Assembly (NCBI RefSeq): GCF_001613385.1 | Contig: NZ_BDCG01000019.1 | Location: 1 to 64,000, forward strand | Source: Nocardia flavorosea NBRC 108225 | Lineage (GTDB): Bacteria > Actinomycetota > Actinomycetes > Mycobacteriales > Mycobacteriaceae | DNA: 64,000 bases | Direction of reading: 5' to 3' | Part shown: positions 16,484 through 27,097 of the stretch, in pieces | How positions within the stretch are numbered: position 1 is the first letter of the stretch | Layout of the letters: each line of letters starts with the position of its first letter | The notes under the pieces: generated by a model | The model's input: only the letters and a program-made list of their open reading frames with translations | What the model was told of the DNA's origin: nothing | The model's database searches: none | Position numbers and translations under genes: made by a program

Positions 16484-17585
16484 CGCCCGACCCCACTCGT
16501 TCCAGCCGCCGGTACCGGTAGTAGGCCGCGCAGGCGCCCTCCGTGGACACCATCGTCGCGCCGAGCGGATGACGCGGTGTGCACCGGGTGCCGAACGCGG
16601 CGCATTCCGTCGGTACGATCAGGCCCTGTAACACCTCGCCCGATCGGCAGACCGGAGATTCCCGGGTTTCGGCTGCGCCGACGGCGAACCGGTGTTCCGC
16701 GTCGAAATCGCGATAACGTTCCGACAGCCGCCACCCGCTGTCCGGAATGACCCCGATGCCACGCCATGCCCGGTCGGTCACCTCGAAAACATCCGACAGC
16801 ATCTGTTTCGCCGCCGGGTTACCCACCGCCGATACCGCTCGCGGATAGGCGTTCTCCATTTCGTGGCGCCCCGCTTCCAGCTGCACGATCGTGCGCCGGA
16901 TGCCCTCGAGCAGGTCGAGGGGTTCGAATCCGGTGACGACCATGGGGACCCGGTACCGCTGTGCCAGCGGTGGGTACTCCCCGGTGCCCATCACTGTGCA
17001 GACATGTCCGGCCAGCAGGAAGCCTTGTACGCGGCAGCGCGGGGATTCCATGATCGCGGCGATCGCCGGTGGTACGAGCACATGGGAGATCAGCACCGAG
17101 AAATTACCGACACCGAGCCGCTTCGCCTGGTACACGGTCATCGCGTTGGCCGGGGCGGTGGTCTCGAATCCGATTCCGAAAAAGACGACCTGCCGGCCGG
17201 GGTTGGCCCGGGCGAGTTCGAGGGCGTCCAGCGGTGAGTACACCACGCGCACATCGCCGCCTTCGCTCTTGACCCGGAACAGATCCCCGTTGCTTCCCGG
17301 GACCCGTAGCATGTCGCCGAACGAGCAGAAGATCACGTCGGGCCGGGCGGCGATCTCGAGCGCCTTGTCGACGATTCCCATCGGTGTGACGCATACCGGG
17401 CAGCCGGGCCCGTGGATCATCTCGATCTGGTCGGGAAGCAGCTGGTCGATGCCGTGCCGGATGATCGAATGGGTCTGTCCGCCGCAGACTTCCATGAGCG
17501 CCCATCGCCGGGTCGCGGTGGCGCGGATGCGGTCGAGGAGCCGCCGGGCGAGTGCGGGGTCACTGAATTCGTCCAAATATTTCAC
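16476..17585 (-). CDS. hypD: Hydrogenase maturation protein HypD
   Basis: 369 residues from GTG 17585 (KYLDEFSDP), whose GTGA overlaps the hypC stop. Conserved cysteine motifs are present: MEVCGGQTHS, HGPGCPVCVTP and the C-terminal iron-sulfur region with CRSGEVLQG and CAAFGTRC. HypD carries a 4Fe-4S cluster and, with HypC, holds the Fe(CN)2CO unit during assembly. Length is normal for the family. The frame is open further upstream but that part only mirrors hypC. Confidence 0.96.
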   Translation of the reverse strand: MKYLDEFSDPALARRLLDRIRATATRRWALMEVCGGQTHSIIRHGIDQLLPDQIEMIHGPGCPVCVTPMGIVDKALEIAARPDVIFCSFGDMLRVPGSNGDLFRVKSEGGDVRVVYSPLDALELARANPGRQVVFFGIGFETTAPANAMTVYQAKRLGVGNFSVLISHVLVPPAIAAIMESPRCRVQGFLLAGHVCTVMGTGEYPPLAQRYRVPMVVTGFEPLDLLEGIRRTIVQLEAGRHEMENAYPRAVSAVGNPAAKQMLSDVFEVTDRAWRGIGVIPDSGWRLSERYRDFDAEHRFAVGAAETRESPVCRSGEVLQGLIVPTECAAFGTRCTPRHPLGATMVSTEGACAAYYRYRRLERVGSGDA

Positions 17586-17908
17586 GATGCGGTCTCCGGT
17601 TCCTCCTGGCGCGCCTCCGGATCCGGGTTCGGCAGGCCGGCTTGCCGGGCGGCCCCGGCGAAGCCGGCCCCGAATTCCTCGTCCAGCATTCCGAGATGCT
17701 CGAATTCGGTCAGTGTCCGGCGCGCCGATTCCTCGTCCAGCAGTTGGATGGCGAACCCGACGTGCACGATCACATAGTCGCCGGGTGCCGCCTCGGGCGT
17801 GTACATCAGGCATACGTCCTTGCGGACGCCGCCGAAATCGACCTCTGCCATGGGCGTCCCGGCACGCTCGTGCCGGCCGATGACCCTTCCCGGAACTGCC
17901 AGGCACAT
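17582..17908 (-). CDS. hypC: Hydrogenase maturation chaperone HypC
   Basis: 108 residues starting MCLAVPGRV with the essential Cys2, then VDFGGVRKDVCLMY and GDYVIVHVGFAI. It is longer than usual (about 75-95) because of an acidic, proline-containing tail. HypC carries the iron-ligand unit from HypD to the large subunit precursor. It starts 16 bases behind hypF and overlaps hypD by four bases. Confidence 0.95.
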   Translation of the reverse strand: MCLAVPGRVIGRHERAGTPMAEVDFGGVRKDVCLMYTPEAAPGDYVIVHVGFAIQLLDEESARRTLTEFEHLGMLDEEFGAGFAGAARQAGLPNPDPEARQEEPETAS

Positions 17909-17924
17909 ATGTCCCTCCGTTCAT

Positions 17925-20291
17925 TCAGTTCGCACCGGCCGCCAGTACCTGCCCGAGGGCCAGGCCGCCGTCGTTGGGTGGTAGCCGTTGCGGGCACCGG
18001 ACAGTGAATCCGTGGTCGCGCAGCAGGGCCCGGGTCGTGGACAGCAGAAGCGAATTCTGGAAAACCCCGCCCGCAAGGACCACGGTCCGCGTGATCTCGG
18101 CATGGCCGAGCGCCAGTTCGAGGACGAGACGCGCCACGGCCACGTGGAACCGGGCGCCGATAACCCCCGCGGGTACCGCATCGGAGGCATCCCTGGCTAT
18201 CGCGGCGATCACGGGGGCGGGATCGATTACGGCAGGTTCCGTGGCCGGCAGGACCGCGAACCGGTAGACCGCCCGGCCCGTGGGCACATCACGGGCCGAG
18301 CCTTCGAGTTCGATCGCCGCCTGTGCCTCGTAGTCCACAACGTGCCGGACGCCCGCCAGCGAGGCCACCGCGTCGAACAACCGTCCCATGCTGGAGGTCG
18401 GCACACAGCCCAGGCCGGTGCGCAGCTGATGCGCCAGTACCGCGCGTTCCGCGGGCGGGCAGGCGCGCACCGGGGCGAGGTTTTCCGGCCAGCCCGACCC
18501 CGAGGCCCACAGGTGGGCCAGGGCCATCCGGTACGGCCGGTGGACGGTGACATCGCCACCGGCGAGTGGCACATACTTCAGATGCGCCAACCGGCGGAAC
18601 CCGTGATATCCGGCCACGAGCAGTTCCCCACCCCAGATCGCGCCGTCCGGTCCCCATCCGGTGCCGTCGAACGCGAAACCCAGAACCGTCTCGGCGGGAT
18701 CGAGTCCGTGTTCGCCCATGACCGCGGCGATATGGGCGTGATGATGCTGCACGGTGCGAACCTCCCGCTGCCCGGCATGCCGGCGGGCCCATCCGGTGGA
18801 CCGGTAGCCGGGGTGGGCATCGGCGACTACGCGGGCTGGCGTCACCCGGGTCAATCGTTCGAGGTGCCGTTCTGCGGTCTCGAAGGCGGCCAGAGTGGCC
18901 GGCCGGTCCATATCACCCAGATGCTGGCTCGGCCAGGCGGTCCGGCCGGAGGCGACGACGCAGGTGTTCTTCACGTCGCCGCCCACCGCCAGAGTCGGCG
19001 GTGCCGCCATCGGGAGCGCGATCGGCACCGGAACGTAACCGCGGGAGCGGCGTACCGGCAGCCCGATATCGTCGACAACTCGGAGCACCGAGTCGTCGCA
19101 GGGGACGAGGATGCGCCGATTGTGTGACAATCGCGCGTCGGCCAGCCCGGCGAGGCGGGTGCGAGCGTCCTCGTCGTCGTAGCAGATCGGCTCTCCGCCA
19201 GTGTTTCCCGAGGTCATCACCAGCACACGCGGGCCGGGCGGATCTCCCGGGAGCCCGAACAGCAGCAGATGCAGCGCGGTATACGGCAGCATGACACCGA
19301 TATCCGGGCTTCCGGGTGCCACCGCCTCGGCGAGGTCGGAAGGCGCCGCATCGGTACCGTGGTCGTACCGGGGGCACCTGCGCCGGGGCAGCAGCACGAT
19401 GGGGTGGGCCGCGCTCGTGAGCAACTCGGCGGATGCCGCGTTCACCCGCGCGATTTGCCCGGCCGTCTCGAGGTTCGGGACCATCACCGCAAATGGTTTG
19501 TCCCCACGACCCTTACGCCGCCGCAACTCGGAGACCGCCGCCGCGTCCGCCCCGTCGCAGGCGAGGTGGTAGCCGCCTATCCCCTTCACCGCCAGGATTC
19601 CGCCCGCGCGCAGCAGTGCCCGGGCATCCGCCAGCGCATCGCCGGTACCGGCTCCGGAGTAGGTGAGAACGGGACCGCAGCCGGGACAGCAGATCGACTG
19701 GGCGTGGAAACGCCGGTCGGCCGGGTCGGCGTATTCGCGTGCGCAACTGTCACACAGTGTGAAATCCGCCATCGAGGTCCGGGCCCGGTCGAACGGCGGA
19801 CCCGCCGCGATGGTGAAACGCGGTCCGCAGCCGGTGCAATTGATGAACGGATGCCGGTACCGGCGGTTTCCGGGGTCCCGCAGTTCGCCGGCACATACAT
19901 CGCACAGGGCGGCGTCCGGAGGCACCGTAGTCCGCCCGCCGGCCCGGATACTGCCCACAATGCGGAATCCGGTGTCGTCACGGGCCGCGAGATCGGTGCA
20001 TTCCACCGAGTCGACCGTCGCCGCGGGCGGCGGCTGCCGCAGCCGGTCGGCGAACTCGTCCAGTGCCGCCGCAGTGCCCTCGATCTCCACCAGTACACCG
20101 GCCTCGTCGTTGCCGACCTCGCCGGCCAGCGCGAGTTCGGTAGCTGTGGTGTAGACGAATGGCCGGAAGCCCACGCCCTGCACGACGCCCCGGATCCGAA
20201 GGCGACGGCGGCGGCGCTCGGCGGTCACGCCGGACTCCCGCGCCACCGCGGTGTGCCCGCGCCGGGCGGCGGAGTCACGCCGCCGAGGCAT
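17925..20291 (-). CDS. hypF: Carbamoyltransferase HypF
   Basis: 788 residues. Domain order is complete: acylphosphatase-like (GVVQGVGFRPFV near residue 35), two zinc-finger units (CDVC...CTGCG and CDSC...CPGCG), YrdC-like domain (GGILAVKGIGGYHLACD) and the Kae1-like carbamoyltransferase domain with VQHHHAHIAAVMGEHG and GGVFQNSLL. HypF uses carbamoyl phosphate and ATP to load HypE's terminal cysteine. The ATG at 20291 overlaps hypB by 17 bases; a GTG about 22 codons later is an alternative start. Confidence 0.95.
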   Translation of the reverse strand: MPRRRDSAARRGHTAVARESGVTAERRRRRLRIRGVVQGVGFRPFVYTTATELALAGEVGNDEAGVLVEIEGTAAALDEFADRLRQPPPAATVDSVECTDLAARDDTGFRIVGSIRAGGRTTVPPDAALCDVCAGELRDPGNRRYRHPFINCTGCGPRFTIAAGPPFDRARTSMADFTLCDSCAREYADPADRRFHAQSICCPGCGPVLTYSGAGTGDALADARALLRAGGILAVKGIGGYHLACDGADAAAVSELRRRKGRGDKPFAVMVPNLETAGQIARVNAASAELLTSAAHPIVLLPRRRCPRYDHGTDAAPSDLAEAVAPGSPDIGVMLPYTALHLLLFGLPGDPPGPRVLVMTSGNTGGEPICYDDEDARTRLAGLADARLSHNRRILVPCDDSVLRVVDDIGLPVRRSRGYVPVPIALPMAAPPTLAVGGDVKNTCVVASGRTAWPSQHLGDMDRPATLAAFETAERHLERLTRVTPARVVADAHPGYRSTGWARRHAGQREVRTVQHHHAHIAAVMGEHGLDPAETVLGFAFDGTGWGPDGAIWGGELLVAGYHGFRRLAHLKYVPLAGGDVTVHRPYRMALAHLWASGSGWPENLAPVRACPPAERAVLAHQLRTGLGCVPTSSMGRLFDAVASLAGVRHVVDYEAQAAIELEGSARDVPTGRAVYRFAVLPATEPAVIDPAPVIAAIARDASDAVPAGVIGARFHVAVARLVLELALGHAEITRTVVLAGGVFQNSLLLSTTRALLRDHGFTVRCPQRLPPNDGGLALGQVLAAGAN

Positions 20292-21063
20292 GTCGCCAGG
20301 ACAGCCAGTCGTACCATCGGTCCAGCCCCTGGCCGGTGGTCACGGATATCGGCAGGATGTCCGGTCCGCCACCGACCGATCGGGCAGCCGCGGCGAACAT
20401 TGCGGAATCGAAGTCGACGAACGGTAACAAGTCGATCTTGTTCACCAGGACCAGTTCCGCCGCGGCGAACATATGCGGGTACTTCAGCGGTTTGTCGGCC
20501 CCCTCGGTCACCGAGACGATCACCACCATGTGGTTTTCGCCGAGATCGAACATCGCGGGGCACACCAGGTTTCCCACGTTCTCGAGGAAAACCATCGATC
20601 CGGGTTCCGGGTCGAGTGCCGCGAGCGCACTGCTGGTCATCTGCGCGTCGAGATGGCATCCGGAGCCGGTGTTCACCTGTACCGCCCGGGCCCCGGTCGC
20701 GCGGATCCGTTCGGCGTCGAGTGCGGTTTCCTGATCACCCTCGATCACCGCGATCGGGACCTCACCCAGGTCACCGATCGTCCGTTCCAGCAGGCTCGTC
20801 TTCCCGGCTCCCGGCGAACTCGTCAGATTCACCGCCAGTATCCCGCGCCCGCGCAGCCACCGCCTGTTGTGGTCGGCGATATGGTCGTTCGCGGCGAGAA
20901 CCCTGTGTTCCAGGGTTACTGTTTCACCCGCGGGTGGTTCGCGCCCGGCACTGCCGTGGTCATGGCCCGCGTGGTGAAGCCCGGCACCCCGGCCCGGTAC
21001 ATCGCGCGGCGCGGTCGTGCTCACGCCGGCTGTATCGTTGCCGCATCCGCAGGTCGCGCACAT
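20275..21063 (-). CDS. hypB: Nickel-inserting GTPase HypB
   Basis: 262 residues from ATG 21063. The N-terminus has the nickel-binding CxxCGCGN type motif (CATCGCGN) and a short histidine run (HHAGHDHG), followed by the G domain: P-loop SSPGAGKTSLLE, EGDQET, GNLVCP and NKIDLLP. HypB works with HypA to insert nickel. Start overlaps the end of hypA by 43 bases. The histidine stretch is short, so nickel storage is probably minor. Confidence 0.95.
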   Translation of the reverse strand: MCATCGCGNDTAGVSTTAPRDVPGRGAGLHHAGHDHGSAGREPPAGETVTLEHRVLAANDHIADHNRRWLRGRGILAVNLTSSPGAGKTSLLERTIGDLGEVPIAVIEGDQETALDAERIRATGARAVQVNTGSGCHLDAQMTSSALAALDPEPGSMVFLENVGNLVCPAMFDLGENHMVVIVSVTEGADKPLKYPHMFAAAELVLVNKIDLLPFVDFDSAMFAAAARSVGGGPDILPISVTTGQGLDRWYDWLSWRHASAA

Positions 21064-21395
21064 TCGCGGCTCACCTCCATCGAACGTATCCGTATTTCCC
21101 GTCCGGACAGCACGTCGGCGTCGGCGCGTCCGCACACGCACAGCAACACCGGATCGGCGGCAGCGAATTCGGCACCACACGCACGACAGCGGGCCACACC
21201 GGGGACACCCACGAGTTCCAGGCTCGCGTCCTGCGCGACAGTGCCGACGGTGGCAGGCCCAAAACAGAACCGCACCGCCTCGGGAACCACGGCCGTGAGT
21301 TCACCGATCTCCACCGTGACGCGATACACCTGCCGTCCCGCCGCGTGCTCACACACGGTATCGACGATGTCCTGAGTTATCGCGAGTTCGTGCAT
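21021..21395 (-). CDS. hypA: Hydrogenase nickel metallochaperone HypA
   Basis: 124 residues beginning MHELAITQDIVDTV; His2 is the nickel ligand. The zinc site is CRACG...CVCG. HypA delivers nickel to the large subunit with HypB. It is the first gene of the hyp unit, and a DosR-like box lies 80 bases upstream, so the whole maturation operon probably shares hypoxic control with the hydrogenase. Confidence 0.95.
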   Translation of the reverse strand: MHELAITQDIVDTVCEHAAGRQVYRVTVEIGELTAVVPEAVRFCFGPATVGTVAQDASLELVGVPGVARCRACGAEFAAADPVLLCVCGRADADVLSGREIRIRSMEVSRECARPADAATIQPA

Positions 21396-21473
21396 CACAC
21401 GCTCTCTCCTCGGCCGCCGCAGCCCGCCATCGGCATGTTCCTTCACTGTGCTCCCCCGCCCGAGGGACCGGCA

Positions 21474-21487
21474 GAGGCCAAAGTCAC
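21474..21487 (-). promoter_or_regulatory. DosR-like box upstream of the hyp operon
   Basis: GAGGCCAAAGTCAC, 10 of 14 matches. It shares the string AAAGTCACCGAT with the box ahead of the hydrogenase operon at 30323, which suggests co-regulation of enzyme and maturation genes. Confidence 0.55.
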
Positions 21488-21609
21488 CGATCCGGTACAG
21501 GGAATCGGCGCGCCCCGACCTGTGCCCTTGTACCCACCATCCAGCAAACCCTCCCGAACGAGCCCACGAGCGAGCATCCCGACTGGGGACACAGACCACC
21601 GCCCGGGCA

Positions 21610-21864
21610 TCAGCGCGTCGGACGACCGCGCAGGATATCGAGCCGGTCCAGGAATTCGTCCCGGCCGATCTCACCGCGGGCGAATCGCTCGGCGAGGATA
21701 CGCTCCGCGGTGTCCGGCGGTGGTTGCGGCCTGCTACGGCCGGAATCGATGCCGTATCGGATGAGCAGGACGACGGCCACGGTCAGCGCCACCCAGAACA
21801 CCAGCGCCCCGATGCCCATCCACGCATACCCCCATCCGCTCATACCGTGGTCGTACCAGAACAT
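21610..21864 (-). CDS. Small SHOCT-domain membrane protein
   Basis: 84 residues from ATG 21864 (MFWYDHGMSGWGY). One membrane helix (about residues 15-38) is followed by a SHOCT motif near the C-terminus: AERILAERFARGEIGRDEF. SHOCT is a short C-terminal domain thought to bind proteins; function is unknown. It is divergent from the USP remnant/P-type ATPase unit. The upstream-extended frame lacks conservation. Confidence 0.8.
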   Translation of the reverse strand: MFWYDHGMSGWGYAWMGIGALVFWVALTVAVVLLIRYGIDSGRSRPQPPPDTAERILAERFARGEIGRDEFLDRLDILRGRPTR

Positions 21865-21983
21865 CACCGCACTCACCTCCGCTGAACTCGGGCGAGTAGC
21901 CCCGCCCGGGTCTCGTGTCGAGATTCCGGGTGCCGCTGCTCTCCGGGCCACCCCAGTGAACGACGCTGCGGGACAGCGCGGCA

Positions 21984-21997
21984 GGGCGTAAAGACCA
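21984..21997 (-). promoter_or_regulatory. DosR-like box (moderate)
   Basis: GGGCGTAAAGACCA, 10 of 14 matches by hand, about 120 bases upstream of the SHOCT gene and within the same divergent region as the box at 22069. Confidence 0.35.
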
Positions 21998-22068
21998 CAG
22001 CGTGGACGACCTAGGTCACACCCACCGGCCGGCAGCGCCCCGCGACGGGCCCCGGAACCGGCCGACCG

Positions 22069-22082
22069 GTGACTTTTTCCCC
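22069..22082 (+). promoter_or_regulatory. DosR-like box upstream of the USP remnant and P-type ATPase
   Basis: GTGACTTTTTCCCC; the reverse complement, GGGGAAAAAGTCAC, matches 10 of 14 and closely resembles the hydrogenase box at 30323. It lies about 97 bases before the USP remnant. Confidence 0.5.
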
Positions 22083-22178
22083 TGTCCCAGTGGATTCACC
22101 GATAACGAGACTGACACGTGCAGCGCCCTCACGATGCTCGGCAGCATCTCTGCCGCGCCGGACACAGGGAGGTCCGCA

Positions 22179-22430
22179 ATGCCCGCGATCGACAGTGCGT
22201 CCTGCAACAACGACTCGGCGGATCCGGCCGGCCGGGTGGTGGTCGGCGCCGACGGGCCCGGGTCCTCCGGTCCCGCCGTGCGGTGGGCAGGTGAAACCGG
22301 CGACCGGTGTCGTTGCGCTCTGCGGATCACGCGCGGGCCGGCGAGCACGGTAGCGCTGGTTGTTACGGGCCGGCACGAGGATCTACGAGCAATATCGTGG
22401 TCCGGCGCGCACGCGGCCCGGTCCCGGTAG
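22179..22430 (+). pseudogene. Universal stress protein remnant
   Basis: 83 residues. The first 45 match the start of a USP domain (RVVVGADGPGSSGPAVRWAGE), but the protein then runs out: the nucleotide loop and the whole second domain are missing. GGGAGG still precedes the ATG at 22179. It sits directly before a P-type ATPase gene, the same order as the intact USP/ctpF pair at 33234-36765. I read this as a decayed copy of that module. It could still be translated as a short peptide. Confidence 0.65.
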
Positions 22431-22448
22431 CCATTCGAGACCGGCACG

Positions 22449-25220
22449 ATGCACATCATCGGCTCAGCACACCCACCGCCCGACCGGAGGGAACCCGATG
22501 CTGCCGTCGACCCGCGCGAACCGATCGCCGCGCTGCTGCGGGATCTGCGTACCGGGTACGACGGGCTCACCGCGCGTGAAGCCGCGCGCCGCCTCGACCT
22601 GTACGGTCTCAACGAGCTCCCGCTCCGCCGCGGGACGCCCTGGTGGGCCGCGCTGGGCCGGCAGTTCGTCCACCCCCTGGCACTTCTGCTGTGGGTCGCC
22701 GCGGCGCTGGCACTCGGCAGCGGGGCCGCCGCTCTGGGAAACGCGATCCTCGTGGTGATCGTGCTCAACGCCGTTCTTGCGTTCTGGCAGGAGAACCAGG
22801 CCGAACACGCCGTCCGCGCGCTGAGCCGTTTCCTGCCCGACCAGGTGTGTGTTGTGCGAGACGGAGAGCGGGTACCGGTTCCGGCGAGCCGGCTGGTCCG
22901 CGGCGATGTCCTTCTCATCGAGGAAGGCGAGCGTATTCCGGCCGACGCGCGCTTGATCGCCGGCACCGCCGAGGTCGACATGTCCGCGCTCACCGGCGAA
23001 TCCGCCCTTGTGGTCCGTACCGCCGACGATGCCGATACGGCAGATCGTTCATTGGATTCACCGGTGCTGTTGTTCAGTGGAACCGCCTGTGTCGGAGGTT
23101 CCGGGCGCGCGGTCGTCCACAGCACCGGAGTACATACCGAACTCGGGCGTATCGCGGCGTTGTCCCAGCATGTCCACCGGGAGGAAAGCCCGTTGGAGCA
23201 TCAGGTGCGCCGGGTGGCGTGGCTGATCGCCGCGGTCGCCGTGGGCGCCGGCGCCGCATTCCTGCCGCTCGGATTGCTGGCCGGGCTCTCGCTCGGCGCG
23301 GCGTTCCTGTTCGCGATCGGACTACTCGTCGCCAATGTGCCGGAAGGACTGCTGCCGACCATCACCCTCGCGCTCGCCGCCGGTGTCCGGTCGATGGCCG
23401 GCCGCGGTGCCGTGGTGAAACGGCTGTCGGCCGTGGAGACGCTGGGATCCACCACCGTCATCTGCACCGATAAGACCGGCACTCTCACCATGAATGCGAT
23501 GCGGGTCATCGAGGTCACCGGAAACCCCGGGGATACGGCCGATATCGTCGCTCGGTGCGCCACCGCGGACCCGGGTGAGCATGCGGGCGGCGATCCGATG
23601 GAGATCGCTCTGCTCCGATACGCCGCCGACCGGGACCGCGCGGTGCCGATGGCGCGCCGGGACACCGAACGCCTGGCACTCAACGATTTCGATGCGCAGC
23701 GCAAGATGATGTCCACCGTGGACGACATCGGCGGAACGGCACGGGTCCATGTGAAGGGCGCGCCCGAGGCGGTACTCCCCCGTTGTACTCGGTGGCCCCG
23801 GGACGCGACGGCCGATCAGGTCCGGGCACAGGTCGACGAGCTGGCGGGCCGCGGGCTGCGGGTCCTGGCGGTGGCTCGGCGCCGGGCGGACGGCGCCCCA
23901 CCGCGGGATGCGGAATCCGCCGAACAGGACTTGACGTTCGTGGGGCTGGTGGGCCTGCTGGACCCACCCAGGCCCGAGGTGCCTGCCGCGGTGCGGGCCG
24001 TGCATACCGCGGGGATCCGGGTACACGTCATCACCGGGGACAACGGCCGGACGGCCGCCGAGATCGCGCGGCAGGTGGGGTTGGGCGCCGATCGGGTGGT
24101 CGACGGCAACACCGTCGACGAGATGTCCGACGAACGCCTCGATGGCCTGCTCGCGGAGCCGGGTGAAATCGTCTTCGCCCGCACCACACCGGAAATGAAG
24201 CTCCGGATCGCTGACGCACTGCGCCAGAACGGCGAAGTGGTCGCCATGACAGGTGACGGCGTGAACGATGCCCCGGCCTTGCGCCGGGCGGATATCGGCG
24301 TAGCGATGGGCCGGGGCGGTACCGACGTCGCGCGGGAGGCGGCCACCCTGATCCTGACCGACGACAATTTCGCCACGATCGCCGTCGGTATCGAGGAGGG
24401 ACGCCGCGTCTTCGACAATGTCCGCAAGTTCGTGCTCTATATTTTCGCCCACGCGGTGCCCGAAGTGGTGCCGTTCCTGCTGTTCGCACTGTCCGGTGGC
24501 GCGATCCCGCTGCCGCTGACGGTACTGCAGATCCTGGCGATCGATCTCGGTACCGAAACGCTGCCGGCGCTCGCGCTGGGCCGGGAACCGGCCGAACCCG
24601 GCCTGATGGACCGGCCGCCCCGGCCCCGCCGGGAGGGGGTCATCACCCGATGGCTGCTGCTGCGGGCGTGGGCGCTGCTCGGTGTGGTGTCGGCGGTGCT
24701 GGTGACCGCCGGGTTCTTCGTCGTCCTGTTCGCCGCCGGTTGGCACCCCGGGGCCCCGGTGGGGCCGGATGCCCCACTGCACCACGCCTATATGCAGGCC
24801 ACCACCATGACTTTCGCCGGGATCGTCACCTGTCAGCTGGGTACCGCTTTCGCCGCGCGCACGGAATGGGCGTCATTGCGTTCTGTCGGCCTGACGAGTA
24901 ATCGGCTCCTGCTCGCCGGTTGTCTGTTCGAAATCGTCTTCGCCGCCGCCCTGATCTATGCCCCACCGCTGCAAGCCGTGTTCGGCACCGCGGCGCTGGA
25001 GCCGTGGATGGTGGCGATAACACTCCCTTTCCCGGTCGTGGTCTGGGCGGCGGACGAACTGCTGCGCCGGCACCGGCGCCGTAGAGCACCACGGCCCGGT
25101 ACGCGCGGGGCCTTCCTGCCGGTCGGGAGTGCTGCTCTGCCGGTCATTCGGGGGCCAGCCGAGGCCCGCCCGGCAGCACCCGGCCGGCCGAACCCCGGAG
25201 ATCGGATACGTCCTCAATGA
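22449..25220 (+). CDS. P2-type cation-transporting ATPase
   Basis: 923 residues. Complete P-type ATPase: cation N-terminal domain, actuator loop with SALTGESA (near residue 180), phosphorylation site ICTDKTGTLT (near 342), KGAPEA in the nucleotide domain and TGDGVNDAPALRRAD. The membrane motif before the phosphorylation domain is NVPEGLLPT, closer to the Na/K- and H/K-ATPase type than to the calcium type seen in the paralogue at 34171, so the ion specificities probably differ. It follows a USP remnant and a DosR-like box. CtpF of M. tuberculosis is the best-known DosR-controlled relative. Start ATG 22449 is likely but lacks a strong ribosome site. Confidence 0.9.
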   Translation: MHIIGSAHPPPDRREPDAAVDPREPIAALLRDLRTGYDGLTAREAARRLDLYGLNELPLRRGTPWWAALGRQFVHPLALLLWVAAALALGSGAAALGNAILVVIVLNAVLAFWQENQAEHAVRALSRFLPDQVCVVRDGERVPVPASRLVRGDVLLIEEGERIPADARLIAGTAEVDMSALTGESALVVRTADDADTADRSLDSPVLLFSGTACVGGSGRAVVHSTGVHTELGRIAALSQHVHREESPLEHQVRRVAWLIAAVAVGAGAAFLPLGLLAGLSLGAAFLFAIGLLVANVPEGLLPTITLALAAGVRSMAGRGAVVKRLSAVETLGSTTVICTDKTGTLTMNAMRVIEVTGNPGDTADIVARCATADPGEHAGGDPMEIALLRYAADRDRAVPMARRDTERLALNDFDAQRKMMSTVDDIGGTARVHVKGAPEAVLPRCTRWPRDATADQVRAQVDELAGRGLRVLAVARRRADGAPPRDAESAEQDLTFVGLVGLLDPPRPEVPAAVRAVHTAGIRVHVITGDNGRTAAEIARQVGLGADRVVDGNTVDEMSDERLDGLLAEPGEIVFARTTPEMKLRIADALRQNGEVVAMTGDGVNDAPALRRADIGVAMGRGGTDVAREAATLILTDDNFATIAVGIEEGRRVFDNVRKFVLYIFAHAVPEVVPFLLFALSGGAIPLPLTVLQILAIDLGTETLPALALGREPAEPGLMDRPPRPRREGVITRWLLLRAWALLGVVSAVLVTAGFFVVLFAAGWHPGAPVGPDAPLHHAYMQATTMTFAGIVTCQLGTAFAARTEWASLRSVGLTSNRLLLAGCLFEIVFAAALIYAPPLQAVFGTAALEPWMVAITLPFPVVVWAADELLRRHRRRRAPRPGTRGAFLPVGSAALPVIRGPAEARPAAPGRPNPGDRIRPQ

Positions 25221-25280
25221 CCGGAACAGTGAAGTCCGGCCACGCCCCGGCCTCCGGAACGAGAGCCGGACCCCGAGATT

Positions 25281-25753
25281 TCATTCTTCGGCCGAGATGC
25301 GTGAGCGCTCCAGCTCCGCCACCACCGCCGACACCGCCCGCGGTACCGCGGCCGCCACTGCGCTGGACAATCCGAAACCGAGGTCCAGTCGAGCGGCGTC
25401 GACGGCGAACACCACCAATCTGCCCGGTAACCGGTCGAGTGACCGGGCCAATCGCACGGCCTCGGCCACCCCGAGGGAGTGCGAACTGGCCGCCGCGGCC
25501 GCCGCGGTCGTTTTCTCCGCGTCGATCCGCTCGATCCGGCCCGGGCGAGACGGAGCACGGGCCACCGCGTCCACCAGGACAGCGAGATCCGCTCCCCGCC
25601 AGAGCTCCAGCAGTTCGGTGAGGTCGCCCCCGGAGGTCGCGACGTCTACTCCCGGCAGGTGCAGGTTCGCGACCGATTCGGCCACCGCGGGCCCCAGTTC
25701 GTCGTCGTGGCGGCAGCCGGTGCCGACGCCCACGACCACTGCCCGCCACCCGG

Positions 25754-25757
<4 letters not shown>
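25281..25757 (-). CDS. Hydrogenase maturation protease (HyaD/HycI family)
   Basis: 158 residues from a TTG start at 25757, which overlaps the large-subunit stop (TTGA). The alternative ATG lies inside the large subunit and gives no conserved sequence. Motifs: VVVGVGTGCRHDDELGPAVAE, where HyaD-type proteases have GxGN...DGxG; here an Asp-Asp-Glu stands near that site, and VDAV follows. The family clips the C-terminal tail of the large subunit after nickel insertion. It is the last gene of the hydrogenase unit. A middle region rich in alanine is divergent, so the match is moderate. Confidence 0.82.

Positions 25758-27097
<1,340 letters not shown>

Noticed and set aside
19269..21764. 831-residue plus-strand open frame over hypF, hypB and hypA
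   Set aside because: Antisense to three clear hyp genes; composition is low-complexity and has no motif.
23322..24785. 487-residue minus-strand frame over the P-type ATPase
   Set aside because: Antisense shadow; the opposite strand has all ATPase motifs.
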